This document shows positions 1 through 7,640 of a stretch of 64,000 nucleotides of DNA, piece by piece. The position numbers and the translations under genes were made by a program. This stretch comes from Leadbetterella sp. (GTDB taxonomy: Bacteria > Bacteroidota > Bacteroidia > Cytophagales > Spirosomataceae), in NCBI GenBank assembly GCA_019638185.1, contig JAHBUH010000016.1:1-64000 (forward strand), given 5' to 3'. The notes beneath the pieces are model-generated. The model saw only the letters and a program-made list of their open reading frames with translations, did no database searches and was not told the origin of the DNA. Every line of letters begins with the position of its first letter. Positions within the stretch are counted from its first letter, which is position 1.

Positions 1-87
1 TGCAATGGGCTTAGTGTCAATACGTACCTGCACGGTATGTAAGGTGTTACGGGTAGATGTTTAAGTTTAATCCAATATCTAAAAATT

Positions 88-1092
88 ATGCCCGAGAACG
101 GAATAAGATCTACATACACCCAAAATCCATTTCAGATATTGATGTATGATAACGATGGGCTAATATCCACTGGAACAGCATTTTTATATGAATTTAATAA
201 AGACCTTTTTTTGATAACAAATTGGCATAATATTTCTGGAAAACATTTTTTGAGTAAAGAAAAACTAGGAAAAAGATGTCCAACATATATTGAAGCAAAA
301 TTTATTACATACATAAACACTACTGAATTTACTGCTATTCCGCACAAGATTGAAATTTATGAAGATTATCAACCTCGCTGGTTTGAACACCCTGTTTGAG
401 GCTCAACTTGTGATGTTGTTGCCCTACCTATTGAGAAACCTTCAGCTATCCCTGAGTCTATGCATCATCCTAGTAACTTAATAAGTAAAATTAGAATACC
501 TGTTAAGCCTGGTAATAATTGTTTTGTGATAGGTTTTCCAAAATCATTAAGTATTGGAATTGGATTACCATTGTGGGAATCAGGATTTATTGCTTCAGAG
601 CCTCATTACGACATTACGATTAATGGGGATATTTCTCCAATTGGTGGCTTAATTAATGGGCTGAAACTTCCTGCAATTTTTATAGATACATTAACTAGAG
701 AGGGAATGTCTGGTTCACCTGTATTTGCATCATACTTCGGGAACTGGGATATGACTGACCCATACAAAGATATTGACCCAACACATCCTAATTTTCATGA
801 ACGAGATGACATTGCACTAGGAGAAAATAGAATGGAATTTATTGGATGTTACAGTGGAAGAATAGGAAAAGTGGAAGAGGGTGCAGCCTTCGGGCTTTGT
901 TGGAAAGATGAAACAATAAAACTAATTTGTCAAAATAAAACCCAGGGAGAACACCCACACGTTGGAAAAAAAAGGACAGAACAAGCAGTTTGGCAAAAGA
1001 GCGGGGTCTATTCTAAGTTCAACGCTTGTGCCTTAAAGGCAGGTCGACTACTGCCTTTGGGACGGTCACCTCGCCGCTTTTCTGGATACTGA
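88..1092 (+). pseudogene. trypsin-like serine protease, interrupted by in-frame TGA
   Basis: Two open stretches, 88-399 and 460-1092, are in the same frame and are separated only by a TGA at 397-399. Reading through that codon gives one continuous trypsin-like peptidase of the bacterial stress/defence type. The catalytic His is in ITNWHN (before the stop). The Asp (CDVVALPI) and the Ser (GMSGSPVF) lie after it. The stop therefore separates the triad, and the 103-residue upstream product cannot be active alone. The last roughly 45 residues (after about 960) are basic and do not look like protease, so the natural 3' end may be lost at a recombination junction. The gene is AT-rich like the neighbouring AbiE pair. 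It could be a true pseudogene or an assembly error at one base. The family is clear; its status is inferred. Confidence 0.75.
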
Positions 1093-1519
1093 TGTACATC
1101 ACGTCGCCTTTTACGGCAGAGGCGGTCGTTATTTTAAGATATTAGTGCCCTGCCGGTAACTATCTGGTTCTTCCTGGTAGTTTTTTGAGCGACAGTGTCC
1201 ATAACAATATCTCTGATTACAAAGATATTAACCAAAAAAAAGTCCCATCACCTATTACCGTGATTCTTCCACATTCGCAATCCAACCATTTTAATACACC
1301 TCCTTTATTCAATATAATGGCACATCAACCTACGCCCACATATAAAAAAATTTGTTCTTATTGGTAGCATGATCAATCAATTCGAAAAACACTGCGTATT
1401 CCGGCCAAAGAGGGTCACTGATTCAGGGGCAAATGGGTTCTTTTAGTCGGGCAGCTCTTTGCTTCCTTTTACGAGAAGCCTTTTTATAAAGCTGATAGGT
1501 GAAAGATATTTCAAATAAT
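1093..1519. other. intergenic stretch without a supported gene
   Basis: No convincing reading frame occurs on either strand; the 60-codon frame at 1185-1367 has no recognisable features. A short hairpin (AAAGGCAG/CTGCCTTT, 1033-1056) lies just upstream, and a weaker one (arms AACTATC/GGTAGTT followed by T residues, about 1157-1187) could terminate transcription of the broken protease gene. The stretch appears to be a junction between the protease remnant and the AbiE module. Confidence 0.5.
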
Positions 1520-1554
1520 CGGCAATACTTATTATATATTGCCATTTTATAGAT
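1520..1554 (+). promoter_or_regulatory. inverted-repeat operator candidate, copy 1 (upstream of abiEi)
   Basis: GGCAAT (1521-1526) and ATTGCC (1538-1543) form an inverted repeat with an 11-nt spacer. It is followed after one base by TTTTATAGA. The same design recurs at 2304-2338 before the toxin gene. AbiEi antitoxins are known to bind inverted repeats upstream of their operon and repress it, so this is a likely binding site. Function is inferred. Confidence 0.6.
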
Positions 1555-1562
1555 TATATTTG
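1555..1562 (+). promoter_or_regulatory. -7 promoter element for the AbiE operon
   Basis: TATATTTG matches the Bacteroidota TAnnTTTG -7 consensus exactly. It lies directly after the inverted-repeat operator candidate and just before the antitoxin frame, so a repressor bound at 1520-1554 would block it. Confidence 0.55.
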
Positions 1563-1575
1563 TCAATAAAAACGA

Positions 1576-2319
1576 ATTATAACCTCTGACAAATTACATA
1601 TTGGTTCACTGGTACAGCATTTTGAAGGCCTGGAAAGCTTCAGTACCGCTGATATTACCCAATTCTACAGAAAGCAAAAGGCGGATGTACAACAAACTGT
1701 CATCAACTGGAGAATATACCGGCTTGTGCAAAAGGGAATTCTGGAACGCATAGGAAAAGGAATTTTCAAGATCGGCAAAAACAAAGCTTTTGTTCCTGAA
1801 CTAAATGCTAAAACTAAATCAATATACAACCAGCTTCAAAGAGAGCTTCCTTATATAAATTTCTGTATCTGGAATACGGACATTATAAATGAATTTACCC
1901 TTCACCACGCTTATAGGCATTTTACCTTGGTTGAGGTGGAAAAAGACATTGCAGAAGTTGTTTTTCTTCTTCTCAGAGAAAAACACAAAGGCGTTTTCTT
2001 TAATCCTTCAGCCGAAATACAGGAAAATTATGTTTTCACCGTCCCAAACCCTATCATAGTACGGTTTCTTATTTCAGAAGCACCCTTGCAAAAGTCCGGT
2101 GACTATACCACTGTAACACTTGAAAAAATACTGGTAGATTTGTATTGCGAAAAGGACCTCTTCAACTTTTATCAGGGCAGAGAAATACGCATTATTTTCA
2201 AAGCTGCCTATGAAAAATATACGATAAATATGACCAAGCTGCTGCGGTATGCCTCACGCCGGGGAAAAAGGACGGAAGTAGAATCTTATATAAATCAAAT
2301 TATCGGCAAAAAGAAATAA
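1576..2319 (+). CDS. AbiEi-like antitoxin (type IV toxin-antitoxin; DUF6577-like)
   Basis: Antitoxin and autorepressor partner of the AbiEii nucleotidyltransferase encoded 19 bases downstream. The first roughly 50 residues read as a winged-helix DNA-binding domain (FSTADITQFY, then NWRIYRLVQKGILERIGKG). The rest matches the C-terminal region of Bacteroidota AbiEi-type proteins (for example FCIWNTDIINEF and EKILVDLYCEKDLF). The open frame runs from 1570, after a TAA at 1567. It has no ATG, GTG or TTG before the GTG at 1726, and that GTG would cut the winged helix in half. I place the start at ATT 1576 or ATA 1579. A weak start could keep antitoxin low, or an original ATG may have mutated. Family assignment is firm from pairing and domain pattern; the start is uncertain. 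Confidence 0.72.
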   Translation: MITSDKLHIGSLVQHFEGLESFSTADITQFYRKQKADVQQTVINWRIYRLVQKGILERIGKGIFKIGKNKAFVPELNAKTKSIYNQLQRELPYINFCIWNTDIINEFTLHHAYRHFTLVEVEKDIAEVVFLLLREKHKGVFFNPSAEIQENYVFTVPNPIIVRFLISEAPLQKSGDYTTVTLEKILVDLYCEKDLFNFYQGREIRIIFKAAYEKYTINMTKLLRYASRRGKRTEVESYINQIIGKKK

Positions 2320-2338
2320 ATTTTGCCGTTTTATAGAA
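2304..2338 (+). promoter_or_regulatory. inverted-repeat operator candidate, copy 2 (between abiEi and abiEii)
   Basis: CGGCAAA (2304-2310) and TTTGCCG (2322-2328) are perfect arms with an 11-nt spacer, followed by TTTTATAGA. This is the same layout as 1520-1554. It spans the antitoxin stop codon and ends one base before the toxin ATG, so binding here could silence the toxin separately, at the DNA or RNA level. Confidence 0.55.
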
Positions 2339-3406
2339 ATGATTAATAAAGAAGAAATACATCTTTCCTGGGTCCAGCAAATCTCCAAAAACAACCGGAA
2401 TGCAGATAAGATACTGGTAGAAAAGGTTATACGGGCACTGTTACTACTGGAGGGACTGGTCCGGTCCGGGCTGCCTTTTATTTTCAAGGGAGGAACGTCA
2501 CTGATGCTGCATTTCAATTCCTCCAAACGTTTATCCATTGACATAGACATTATGGTAGCAGGGAAGCTCAAAGCCCTGGAAGAAATTTTAGAAGAAGTAG
2601 TAAAAAAGCAAGGGTTTATCCGCAAGGAATTGCAACCCCGCACTGTACATTCTGCTATTGAAAAAGAGCACTATAAATTTTATTATACCCCGGTTCATAA
2701 AACCGCCAAGGAGGAAGAATATGTGCTACTGGATGTTTTGTATGAAGACGTCGTCTATTCTGAATTGGTAGAACTACCCGTAGCCTCTTCCTTTGTTCCA
2801 TCAAAAGGAAATCCTGTAATGGTAAAAGTACCCTCACTGGATGATTTATTGGGTGACAAGTTGACGGCCTTTGCTCCAAACACCACTGGCATCCCTTATT
2901 ATAAAGACCAGGACAGCATGAGTATGGAAATCATCAAGCAATTGTATGATATTGGCCACCTGTTTGATGCTGTTACTGATTTGGGAACGGTCAGAAAAAC
3001 TTTCCATCGTTTTGTTATAACAGAGCTGGCTTATAGAAAAGCTGATCAAAAAACAGAAAAACAGGTGCTGGAGGATATATTCCAAACCTCACTTTGCATG
3101 GTGAGTCGCGGTATATTGGGAAATGGTAATTTTGAAGAATTGCAAAAGGGAATAAAAAAGGTTGCCGGCTTTATCTTTTCGGACAAAAACTATCATATAG
3201 AAAAAGCCATTATAGCCGCATCCAAAGCGGCTTACCTATCGGTGTTAATTTCAACGGATGCTAACCGTTTAGAAAAGTTTAAAACCCCACAAGATATAAA
3301 GGATTGGAATATATCACATCAGAACTATACCCGGCTGAACAAACTGAAGAAATCTAACCCGGAAGCATTTTTCTATTGGTATAAAATAGTAGAAATCCTA
3401 CCATAA
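2339..3406 (+). CDS. AbiEii/AbiGii-type nucleotidyltransferase toxin
   Basis: Toxin of the type IV (AbiE) abortive-infection system. The AbiEii family are nucleotidyltransferases; related toxins add nucleotides to tRNA acceptor ends and stop growth. The hallmark is visible at residues about 45-72: FKGGTSLMLHF followed by RLSIDIDIM, giving the GG-T-L motif and the paired Asp residues that bind metal. A KVPSLDDLLGDKLTAF segment around residue 165 is typical of the family, in which the lysine is conserved. At 355 residues it is slightly longer than the usual roughly 300. The order antitoxin then toxin on one strand with a 19-nt gap is the standard operon. The AT-rich composition differs from the genes that follow from 4300, which suggests horizontal acquisition. 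Confidence 0.88.
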   Translation: MINKEEIHLSWVQQISKNNRNADKILVEKVIRALLLLEGLVRSGLPFIFKGGTSLMLHFNSSKRLSIDIDIMVAGKLKALEEILEEVVKKQGFIRKELQPRTVHSAIEKEHYKFYYTPVHKTAKEEEYVLLDVLYEDVVYSELVELPVASSFVPSKGNPVMVKVPSLDDLLGDKLTAFAPNTTGIPYYKDQDSMSMEIIKQLYDIGHLFDAVTDLGTVRKTFHRFVITELAYRKADQKTEKQVLEDIFQTSLCMVSRGILGNGNFEELQKGIKKVAGFIFSDKNYHIEKAIIAASKAAYLSVLISTDANRLEKFKTPQDIKDWNISHQNYTRLNKLKKSNPEAFFYWYKIVEILP

Positions 3407-3485
3407 AAAAACCTTTATTAACTTAAGTTAATCACTCCGGATCACCACTCCCCTAAATTCGCAACCAATTACTCCCCCAATACGA

Positions 3486-4271
3486 ATGAAAAACTATTTC
3501 TATGTAGTAAGCCTTATCCTGGTCAGCAGCATGAGCTTCGCTCAAAAGAAGGATACCCTTTATGTTAATCCCGAAAACATTAAAATGAGCCGGTTGAAAG
3601 AAGGGAAAAGTGTCTACCTGGTCTATTTCAGAATGCAGAAAGAAGCTACACGCACCATGACCCAGTTTTGGACCAGGGAGGTGAAGAGAAAAACGGAGGG
3701 CGGCAGGTCGATCATAGAAATTGATCAATACTGGGAAGATAAAGACAGTATTGTACACACTGCAAAATCACGATGTGACGCCCGGACATTTAAACCTTTA
3801 TATCACGAAAGCTGGTGGAAAAGGAATGGCAAAGCCTCCCTCTCGGTTTATAATTATGAAACCCGGCAAATTACCATTGATGGAAATGATGCCCTGAAAG
3901 ACACATCTGCCAAAGGCCGGCAGCTGACGGCGGGATTCCTGAAAGCCGCCGATACGGATCACCTTAACTGGCATTTAGACCTGGAAGTTTTTTCCACGCT
4001 GCCGCTTTCCCTGCATAAAACTTATGCCATACCCTTCTACGAGGCAGGATATAAAGAGCCGGAAAATATTTTTTACACCGTGTCAGGAGAAGGCGAACTA
4101 AACGGCTATGATAACGGAAAAACAGCCTGTTGGATCTTAGTCCATGAAGAACCGGGAAACAAAGAAAAATTCTGGATCAGCAAAAAGACCCAGGAAGTCC
4201 TTAAACTGGAGCAGGAAGTGAACGGGAAAATGTACCGGTACAAGATAAAACTCGGGTTTAGTGACGAATAG
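3486..4271 (+). CDS. secreted protein of unknown function
   Basis: A 261-residue product with a clear signal peptide (residues 1-19, ending MSFAQ) followed by a mature region rich in predicted beta strands and aromatic residues (YHESWWKRNG, DQYWEDKD). No Cys follows the signal, so it is probably soluble and periplasmic. The repeated antiparallel pattern is loosely like DUF3108-type periplasmic proteins, but I cannot confirm a family. It precedes the ECF sigma operon by about 120 bases, and the ECF-type element at 4300 lies after its stop, so it is probably a separate transcription unit. Confidence 0.6.
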   Translation: MKNYFYVVSLILVSSMSFAQKKDTLYVNPENIKMSRLKEGKSVYLVYFRMQKEATRTMTQFWTREVKRKTEGGRSIIEIDQYWEDKDSIVHTAKSRCDARTFKPLYHESWWKRNGKASLSVYNYETRQITIDGNDALKDTSAKGRQLTAGFLKAADTDHLNWHLDLEVFSTLPLSLHKTYAIPFYEAGYKEPENIFYTVSGEGELNGYDNGKTACWILVHEEPGNKEKFWISKKTQEVLKLEQEVNGKMYRYKIKLGFSDE

Positions 4272-4299
4272 AGCCCTTTCAAAAAAAATCCACCCCCGC

Positions 4300-4330
4300 T
4301 TTAGGGTATCCGCCCGCTCAGTTGTCTAAC
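4300..4330 (+). promoter_or_regulatory. putative ECF-sigma promoter, copy 1
   Basis: TTTAGGGT (4300-4307), a 13-base spacer, then GTTGTCT (4321-4327). The identical pair with the identical 13-base spacer occurs at 8416-8443 in front of the second LA_2272 gene. A -35/-10-like arrangement directly upstream of a sigma operon suggests autoregulation. A housekeeping TATCTTTG element follows at 4347-4354, with a TTG at 4322 in -33 position. Confidence 0.6.
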
Positions 4331-4346
4331 TCCTATAGAAGTGAAT

Positions 4347-4354
4347 TATCTTTG
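4347..4354 (+). promoter_or_regulatory. housekeeping -7 element for the sigma operon
   Basis: TATCTTTG fits TAnnTTTG. A TTG at 4322-4324 lies 22 bases upstream, close to the usual -33 spacing. It gives the operon a basal promoter next to the ECF-type one. Confidence 0.5.
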
Positions 4355-4393
4355 CAAAGATTGATACCGCCGTATAGCGTGAGGGAAAATTCC

Positions 4394-4933
4394 ATGGAAG
4401 ACCTATCCTCTGAAGCAGGGTTTGAAAGGGTGTATAAAACCCACTTCAAACCGCTCTATGCCTATGCCAGAACCATGGTCAGGGATGGCGATGCGGCGGA
4501 GGAAATTGTGCAGCAGGTGTTTTTCAGGCTTTGGGAAAAGAGAGAGGCCCTGGACATTCAGGAAACCCTGAGGGGATACCTGTATCGCTCGGTTTATCAT
4601 GGCAGTATGAACCATCTGAAGCATTTAAAGGTAAGAGAAACCCATGCCCGATCCGTGATGAATGAGATACCTTCCGAAAATTCTACGCTGCAGAACCTGG
4701 AAGCCCGGGAGCTGGAAAAAAGACTGACCCGGGCGCTTTCCGGCTTACCTGAAAAGTGCCGGACCGTGTTCCAGCTTTGCCGCTTTGAGGAACTGAAATA
4801 TAAGGAAGTGGCTGAGCAGCTGAACCTTCCCGTGAAGACCGTGGAAAACGAAATGGGAAAAGCCCTGCGGCTGCTCCGTTTAAGCCTGGCTGACCTTTTA
4901 CCGCTTATTTTATTAACTTTTTTCCTGTTATGA
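4394..4933 (+). CDS. ECF RNA polymerase sigma factor (sigma-70 family)
   Basis: A 179-residue sigma factor with only regions 2 and 4, typical of the Bacteroidota ECF group paired with FecR. Region 2 begins FERVYKTHFKPLYAYA and continues GDAAEEIVQQVFFRLWEKRE. Region 4 near residues 115-165 holds GLPEKCRTVFQLCRFEELKYKEVAEQL and the recognition helix PVKTVENEM. A TTG at 4322 would extend the frame, but ATG 4394 places region 2 at the normal distance from the N-terminus. The stop overlaps the fecR start (ATGA), indicating translational coupling. Its activity should be held by the FecR protein and released by a signal from the outer-membrane STN protein. Confidence 0.9.
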   Translation: MEDLSSEAGFERVYKTHFKPLYAYARTMVRDGDAAEEIVQQVFFRLWEKREALDIQETLRGYLYRSVYHGSMNHLKHLKVRETHARSVMNEIPSENSTLQNLEARELEKRLTRALSGLPEKCRTVFQLCRFEELKYKEVAEQLNLPVKTVENEMGKALRLLRLSLADLLPLILLTFFLL

Positions 4934-5862
4934 AATCCCTGAACGATGACCTGTTGGTAAAAGTAATTATAGGTGAAGCCACCGAGGAAGAGACCCGGCA
5001 GGTAAACGAATGGTTAGCCGCTGATACCGGTAACAGGAAGTACTTTACAGGCCTGCAAAAAACCTGGGAGGCCAGTGCCCTGCTAAAAACAGGCCAGGAA
5101 ATAGATGTAGATAAAGCCTGGGCGGACTTCCGGGCACGTACCGCGCCCTTTAAACCTCAGAAACGCCGCTGGTGGATGGCTGCGGCGGCAGCCGTCCTGC
5201 TGGTTTCAGGGGTATGGATATGGTGGTCTGGCACGGAAACCCGGGAGCTCACCTACACCGCAGAAAACTTTATCAAAACAGATACCCTGCCGGATGGCAG
5301 CACGGTGACCCTGAACCAAAACGCCGTGCTAAAATATTCCGGAAGCACATCGGGTAAAAAATACCGCGAAGTCACATTACAGGGCGAGGCCTTCTTTCAC
5401 GTTCAGCCCGACAGCTCCCGGCCTTTTATCATCTCTACCGGGGAAACCCGGATCACCGTTCTGGGTACTTCTTTTAATGTAAAGACCAAAGGCCGTAAAA
5501 CCGAGGTCATCGTAGAAAGCGGCCTGGTACAGGTGGAAAATGCCCGGCAGATGGCCCGCGTGAAGCCGGGAGAGAAGATAACTTCAGACAGCCTGCACCT
5601 GGAAAAACAACCCGTAAAAGACGAGTTCCACCGCTACTACCGGACCGGGAAGCTGGTATGTAATGATACCCCGCTGCAGGAGCTGGTCATGAACCTGAAT
5701 GAAATTTATGGGGTGAACATTGAAATAGAAAACCCGGCCCTGGGGCAGGAAAAAATCAATACGGTTTTTGACCACCTGCCCTTGCAGGATATACTCCGCG
5801 TGATCAGTGAGACGTTACACCTGAAAGTAATTCAAACCCCCGATAAGATTATCCTCCGCTAA
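4930..5862 (+). CDS. FecR-family anti-sigma factor
   Basis: Inner-membrane anti-sigma/signal transducer. Residues 1-75 are a cytoplasmic sigma-binding domain (helix with EATEEETRQVNEWL). Residues about 81-99 are a single membrane segment (WWMAAAAAVLLVSGVWIWW). Residues about 105-200 form the periplasmic FecR domain (LPDGSTVTLNQNAVLKY, GEAFFHV, VLGTSFNV). Residues about 240-308 match the STN-like C-terminal domain DUF4974 (LQDILRVISETLHLKV). It overlaps the upstream sigma gene by 4 bases and the downstream STN gene by one base (TAATG), so the three are one coupled operon. Confidence 0.9.
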   Translation: MKSLNDDLLVKVIIGEATEEETRQVNEWLAADTGNRKYFTGLQKTWEASALLKTGQEIDVDKAWADFRARTAPFKPQKRRWWMAAAAAVLLVSGVWIWWSGTETRELTYTAENFIKTDTLPDGSTVTLNQNAVLKYSGSTSGKKYREVTLQGEAFFHVQPDSSRPFIISTGETRITVLGTSFNVKTKGRKTEVIVESGLVQVENARQMARVKPGEKITSDSLHLEKQPVKDEFHRYYRTGKLVCNDTPLQELVMNLNEIYGVNIEIENPALGQEKINTVFDHLPLQDILRVISETLHLKVIQTPDKIILR

Positions 5863-7511
5863 TGCTGCGACTGACCCTGGTTCTGCTCCTCTTTTCACTC
5901 ACGGTCACGGCCCAGAAAGCCCTGAACAGGGAGATCACCCTGCACGCAATAAAACAGCCGCTTAAAGAGGTGCTGGCCGATATGGAAAAACAGGGCCACT
6001 TCTATTTTTCGTATGGCAGCGGCCTGATTAATTCAGACAGCCTGGTGAGCTTGCAGGTAAACCGTGAGAAGATATCCGGGGTACTCCAACTCCTTTTCAA
6101 AGACGCATTCCAGTACAAAATGGTGGACGAATACATCATCATTCAAAAAGCCCCGCCGGAAAAATACCTGTATTTAGAGGGGGTATTACTGGATCGTGAA
6201 AATGAAGAAGTAGTGGATCATGCCTCGGTGTATTCCCGGGTTCACCTGGTTTCGGCATTGAGTGATGAACAGGGCCATTTTAAACTCCGGGTAAAAGAGA
6301 AGCTGCTGCCGGTATCAGTCACCGTGAGTAAGCTGGGCTATCGCGATACCACATTGACCTATACCGGGTCAGAAGAAAAGAAAAAAATCTATCTCTCCCG
6401 CAGGGTCTTTGCACTGGAAGAAGACGTAGTGGTCTATGCCCGGAAAAGAGGGAGGTTTAAAATGAGCTTCCTGATCCCCAAAAGCCAGCTCATTCACAGC
6501 CGGAACCTGGGAAATTTCTTTACGGCGCTTCCTTACCAGATGTCGGTCACACCCGGCGCCGGCACACAGGGAAAACTGAGCTCCCAGGTAGTGAATAAAG
6601 TATCCATAAACATGATCGGAGGGTATACCGGCGGGGTAAACGGGGCGGAAATCGGCGGGATTTTTAATATTAACCGGAAGAACGTCCGGTATTTCCAGGC
6701 CGCCGGTATTTTTAATACCACCTTCGGTAGCGTGAAAGGTGTTCAGGCCGGAGGGATTTACAATACGGTGGCCGATTCGGTAAACGGCTTCCAGGCCGGG
6801 GGCTTATTTAACCGGGTGGGAGGATTTACCGCCGGCCTGCAAACCGCCGGAATCTGTAATTTTGCAGAAAATAACCTCCGGGGAGTACAGGTAGCCGGGC
6901 TATTTAACCGGGTCAAAGACACCCTTTCCGGGGTGCAGATAGCCGGTATAATCAATTCCGCCGGTCATATTTCCGGAGTTCAGATAGGCCTGATTAATTT
7001 CGCTGAAAGTTCAGACGGCGCCAGCATAGGCCTCCTCAATTTTATAAAAAACGGTAAACTGGACATCCAGACCTATACCACGGAGCTCTTCCCGCTGGGA
7101 CTGGCCATCAAAAGCGGAACGCCCCGCTTCTACACTTCACTGGTTTTGGGCAGTAATTTCGGGCCGGAACCGGCACGGTACAGCCTGGGTTTATACCTGG
7201 GTACGGACGTCCGGCTCACGAACCGCTGGTGGGTAAGCTTAGAGGCAGGACAGGGCCTGACGGTTTCCGGTAAATGGCCTAACTCTTCTTCCTTTCTCCG
7301 TTTTCAGCCGGAATTTCATTACCGGGTTTCTCCCCGCCTGTCGGTCTTTGCCGGCCCCGCACTCTCCGCATACAAAAAATCTTCGGAGGATTCAAACACC
7401 AATGACGCCCTCTCCTACTTCCAAAGCCGGATCCATACCTTTTCCTGGGGAGATCAGTGGACACTCTGGGGTGGCTTACAGGCCGGCCTGGCATTCCATC
7501 TAAGGAAATAA
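5862..7511 (+). CDS. STN / carboxypeptidase-regulatory-like / LA_2272-repeat surface protein
   Basis: A 549-residue exported protein with signal peptide 1-17 (LTVTAQ). Residues about 20-95 are an STN domain (NREITLHAIKQPLKEVLADM), the module by which TonB receptors talk to FecR. Residues about 105-175 are a carboxypeptidase-regulatory-like fold (YLEGVLLDRENEEVVDHASV). Residues about 245-380 are 16-residue LA_2272 repeats of the form GVQxAGxxN (GVQAGGIYN, GFQAGGLFN, GLQTAGICN, GVQVAGLFN, GVQIAGIIN). The last 160 residues look like beta strands of a small barrel. A SusC-type plug and the roughly 700-residue barrel usual at this operon position are absent. It probably acts as an outer-membrane sensor for the sigma/FecR pair. 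Domain calls are good; function is inferred. Confidence 0.8.
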   Translation: MLRLTLVLLLFSLTVTAQKALNREITLHAIKQPLKEVLADMEKQGHFYFSYGSGLINSDSLVSLQVNREKISGVLQLLFKDAFQYKMVDEYIIIQKAPPEKYLYLEGVLLDRENEEVVDHASVYSRVHLVSALSDEQGHFKLRVKEKLLPVSVTVSKLGYRDTTLTYTGSEEKKKIYLSRRVFALEEDVVVYARKRGRFKMSFLIPKSQLIHSRNLGNFFTALPYQMSVTPGAGTQGKLSSQVVNKVSINMIGGYTGGVNGAEIGGIFNINRKNVRYFQAAGIFNTTFGSVKGVQAGGIYNTVADSVNGFQAGGLFNRVGGFTAGLQTAGICNFAENNLRGVQVAGLFNRVKDTLSGVQIAGIINSAGHISGVQIGLINFAESSDGASIGLLNFIKNGKLDIQTYTTELFPLGLAIKSGTPRFYTSLVLGSNFGPEPARYSLGLYLGTDVRLTNRWWVSLEAGQGLTVSGKWPNSSSFLRFQPEFHYRVSPRLSVFAGPALSAYKKSSEDSNTNDALSYFQSRIHTFSWGDQWTLWGGLQAGLAFHLRK

Positions 7512-7575
7512 ACCCATGATCGGGGTCTGTAAAACGCCACGGAAACCGCTTCATCAATCTGGTCAGTATTTTTTG

Positions 7576-7616
7576 AATAAATTTATATATTTATTGTTTT
7601 TCAATAAATATTTATT
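7576..7616 (+). promoter_or_regulatory. tandem AT-rich palindromes, operator candidates
   Basis: AATAAAT and ATTTATT form an inverted repeat with a 6-bp spacer at 7576-7595. The perfect 14-bp palindrome AATAAATATTTATT follows at 7603-7616. Both lie directly upstream of the DUF2975/HTH pair and are probable binding sites of the HTH protein. Confidence 0.5.
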
Positions 7617-7640
7617 AATATTGCAATGTCAATTTAAAAT

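Noticed and set aside
397-399. The TGA as a selenocysteine codon.
   Set aside because: No Cys-type active-site context and no convincing stem-loop directly downstream; trypsin-like proteases do not use selenocysteine.
1016-1130. A short minus-strand frame (containing VKGDVMYISIQKSGEVTVP) that faintly resembles a tyrosine recombinase core.
   Set aside because: Only about 35 codons, no start, and a stop just upstream; the resemblance is too weak to call a mobile-element remnant.
1185-1367. A 60-codon frame in the left intergenic stretch.
   Set aside because: No standard start context, no domain, composition of non-coding DNA.
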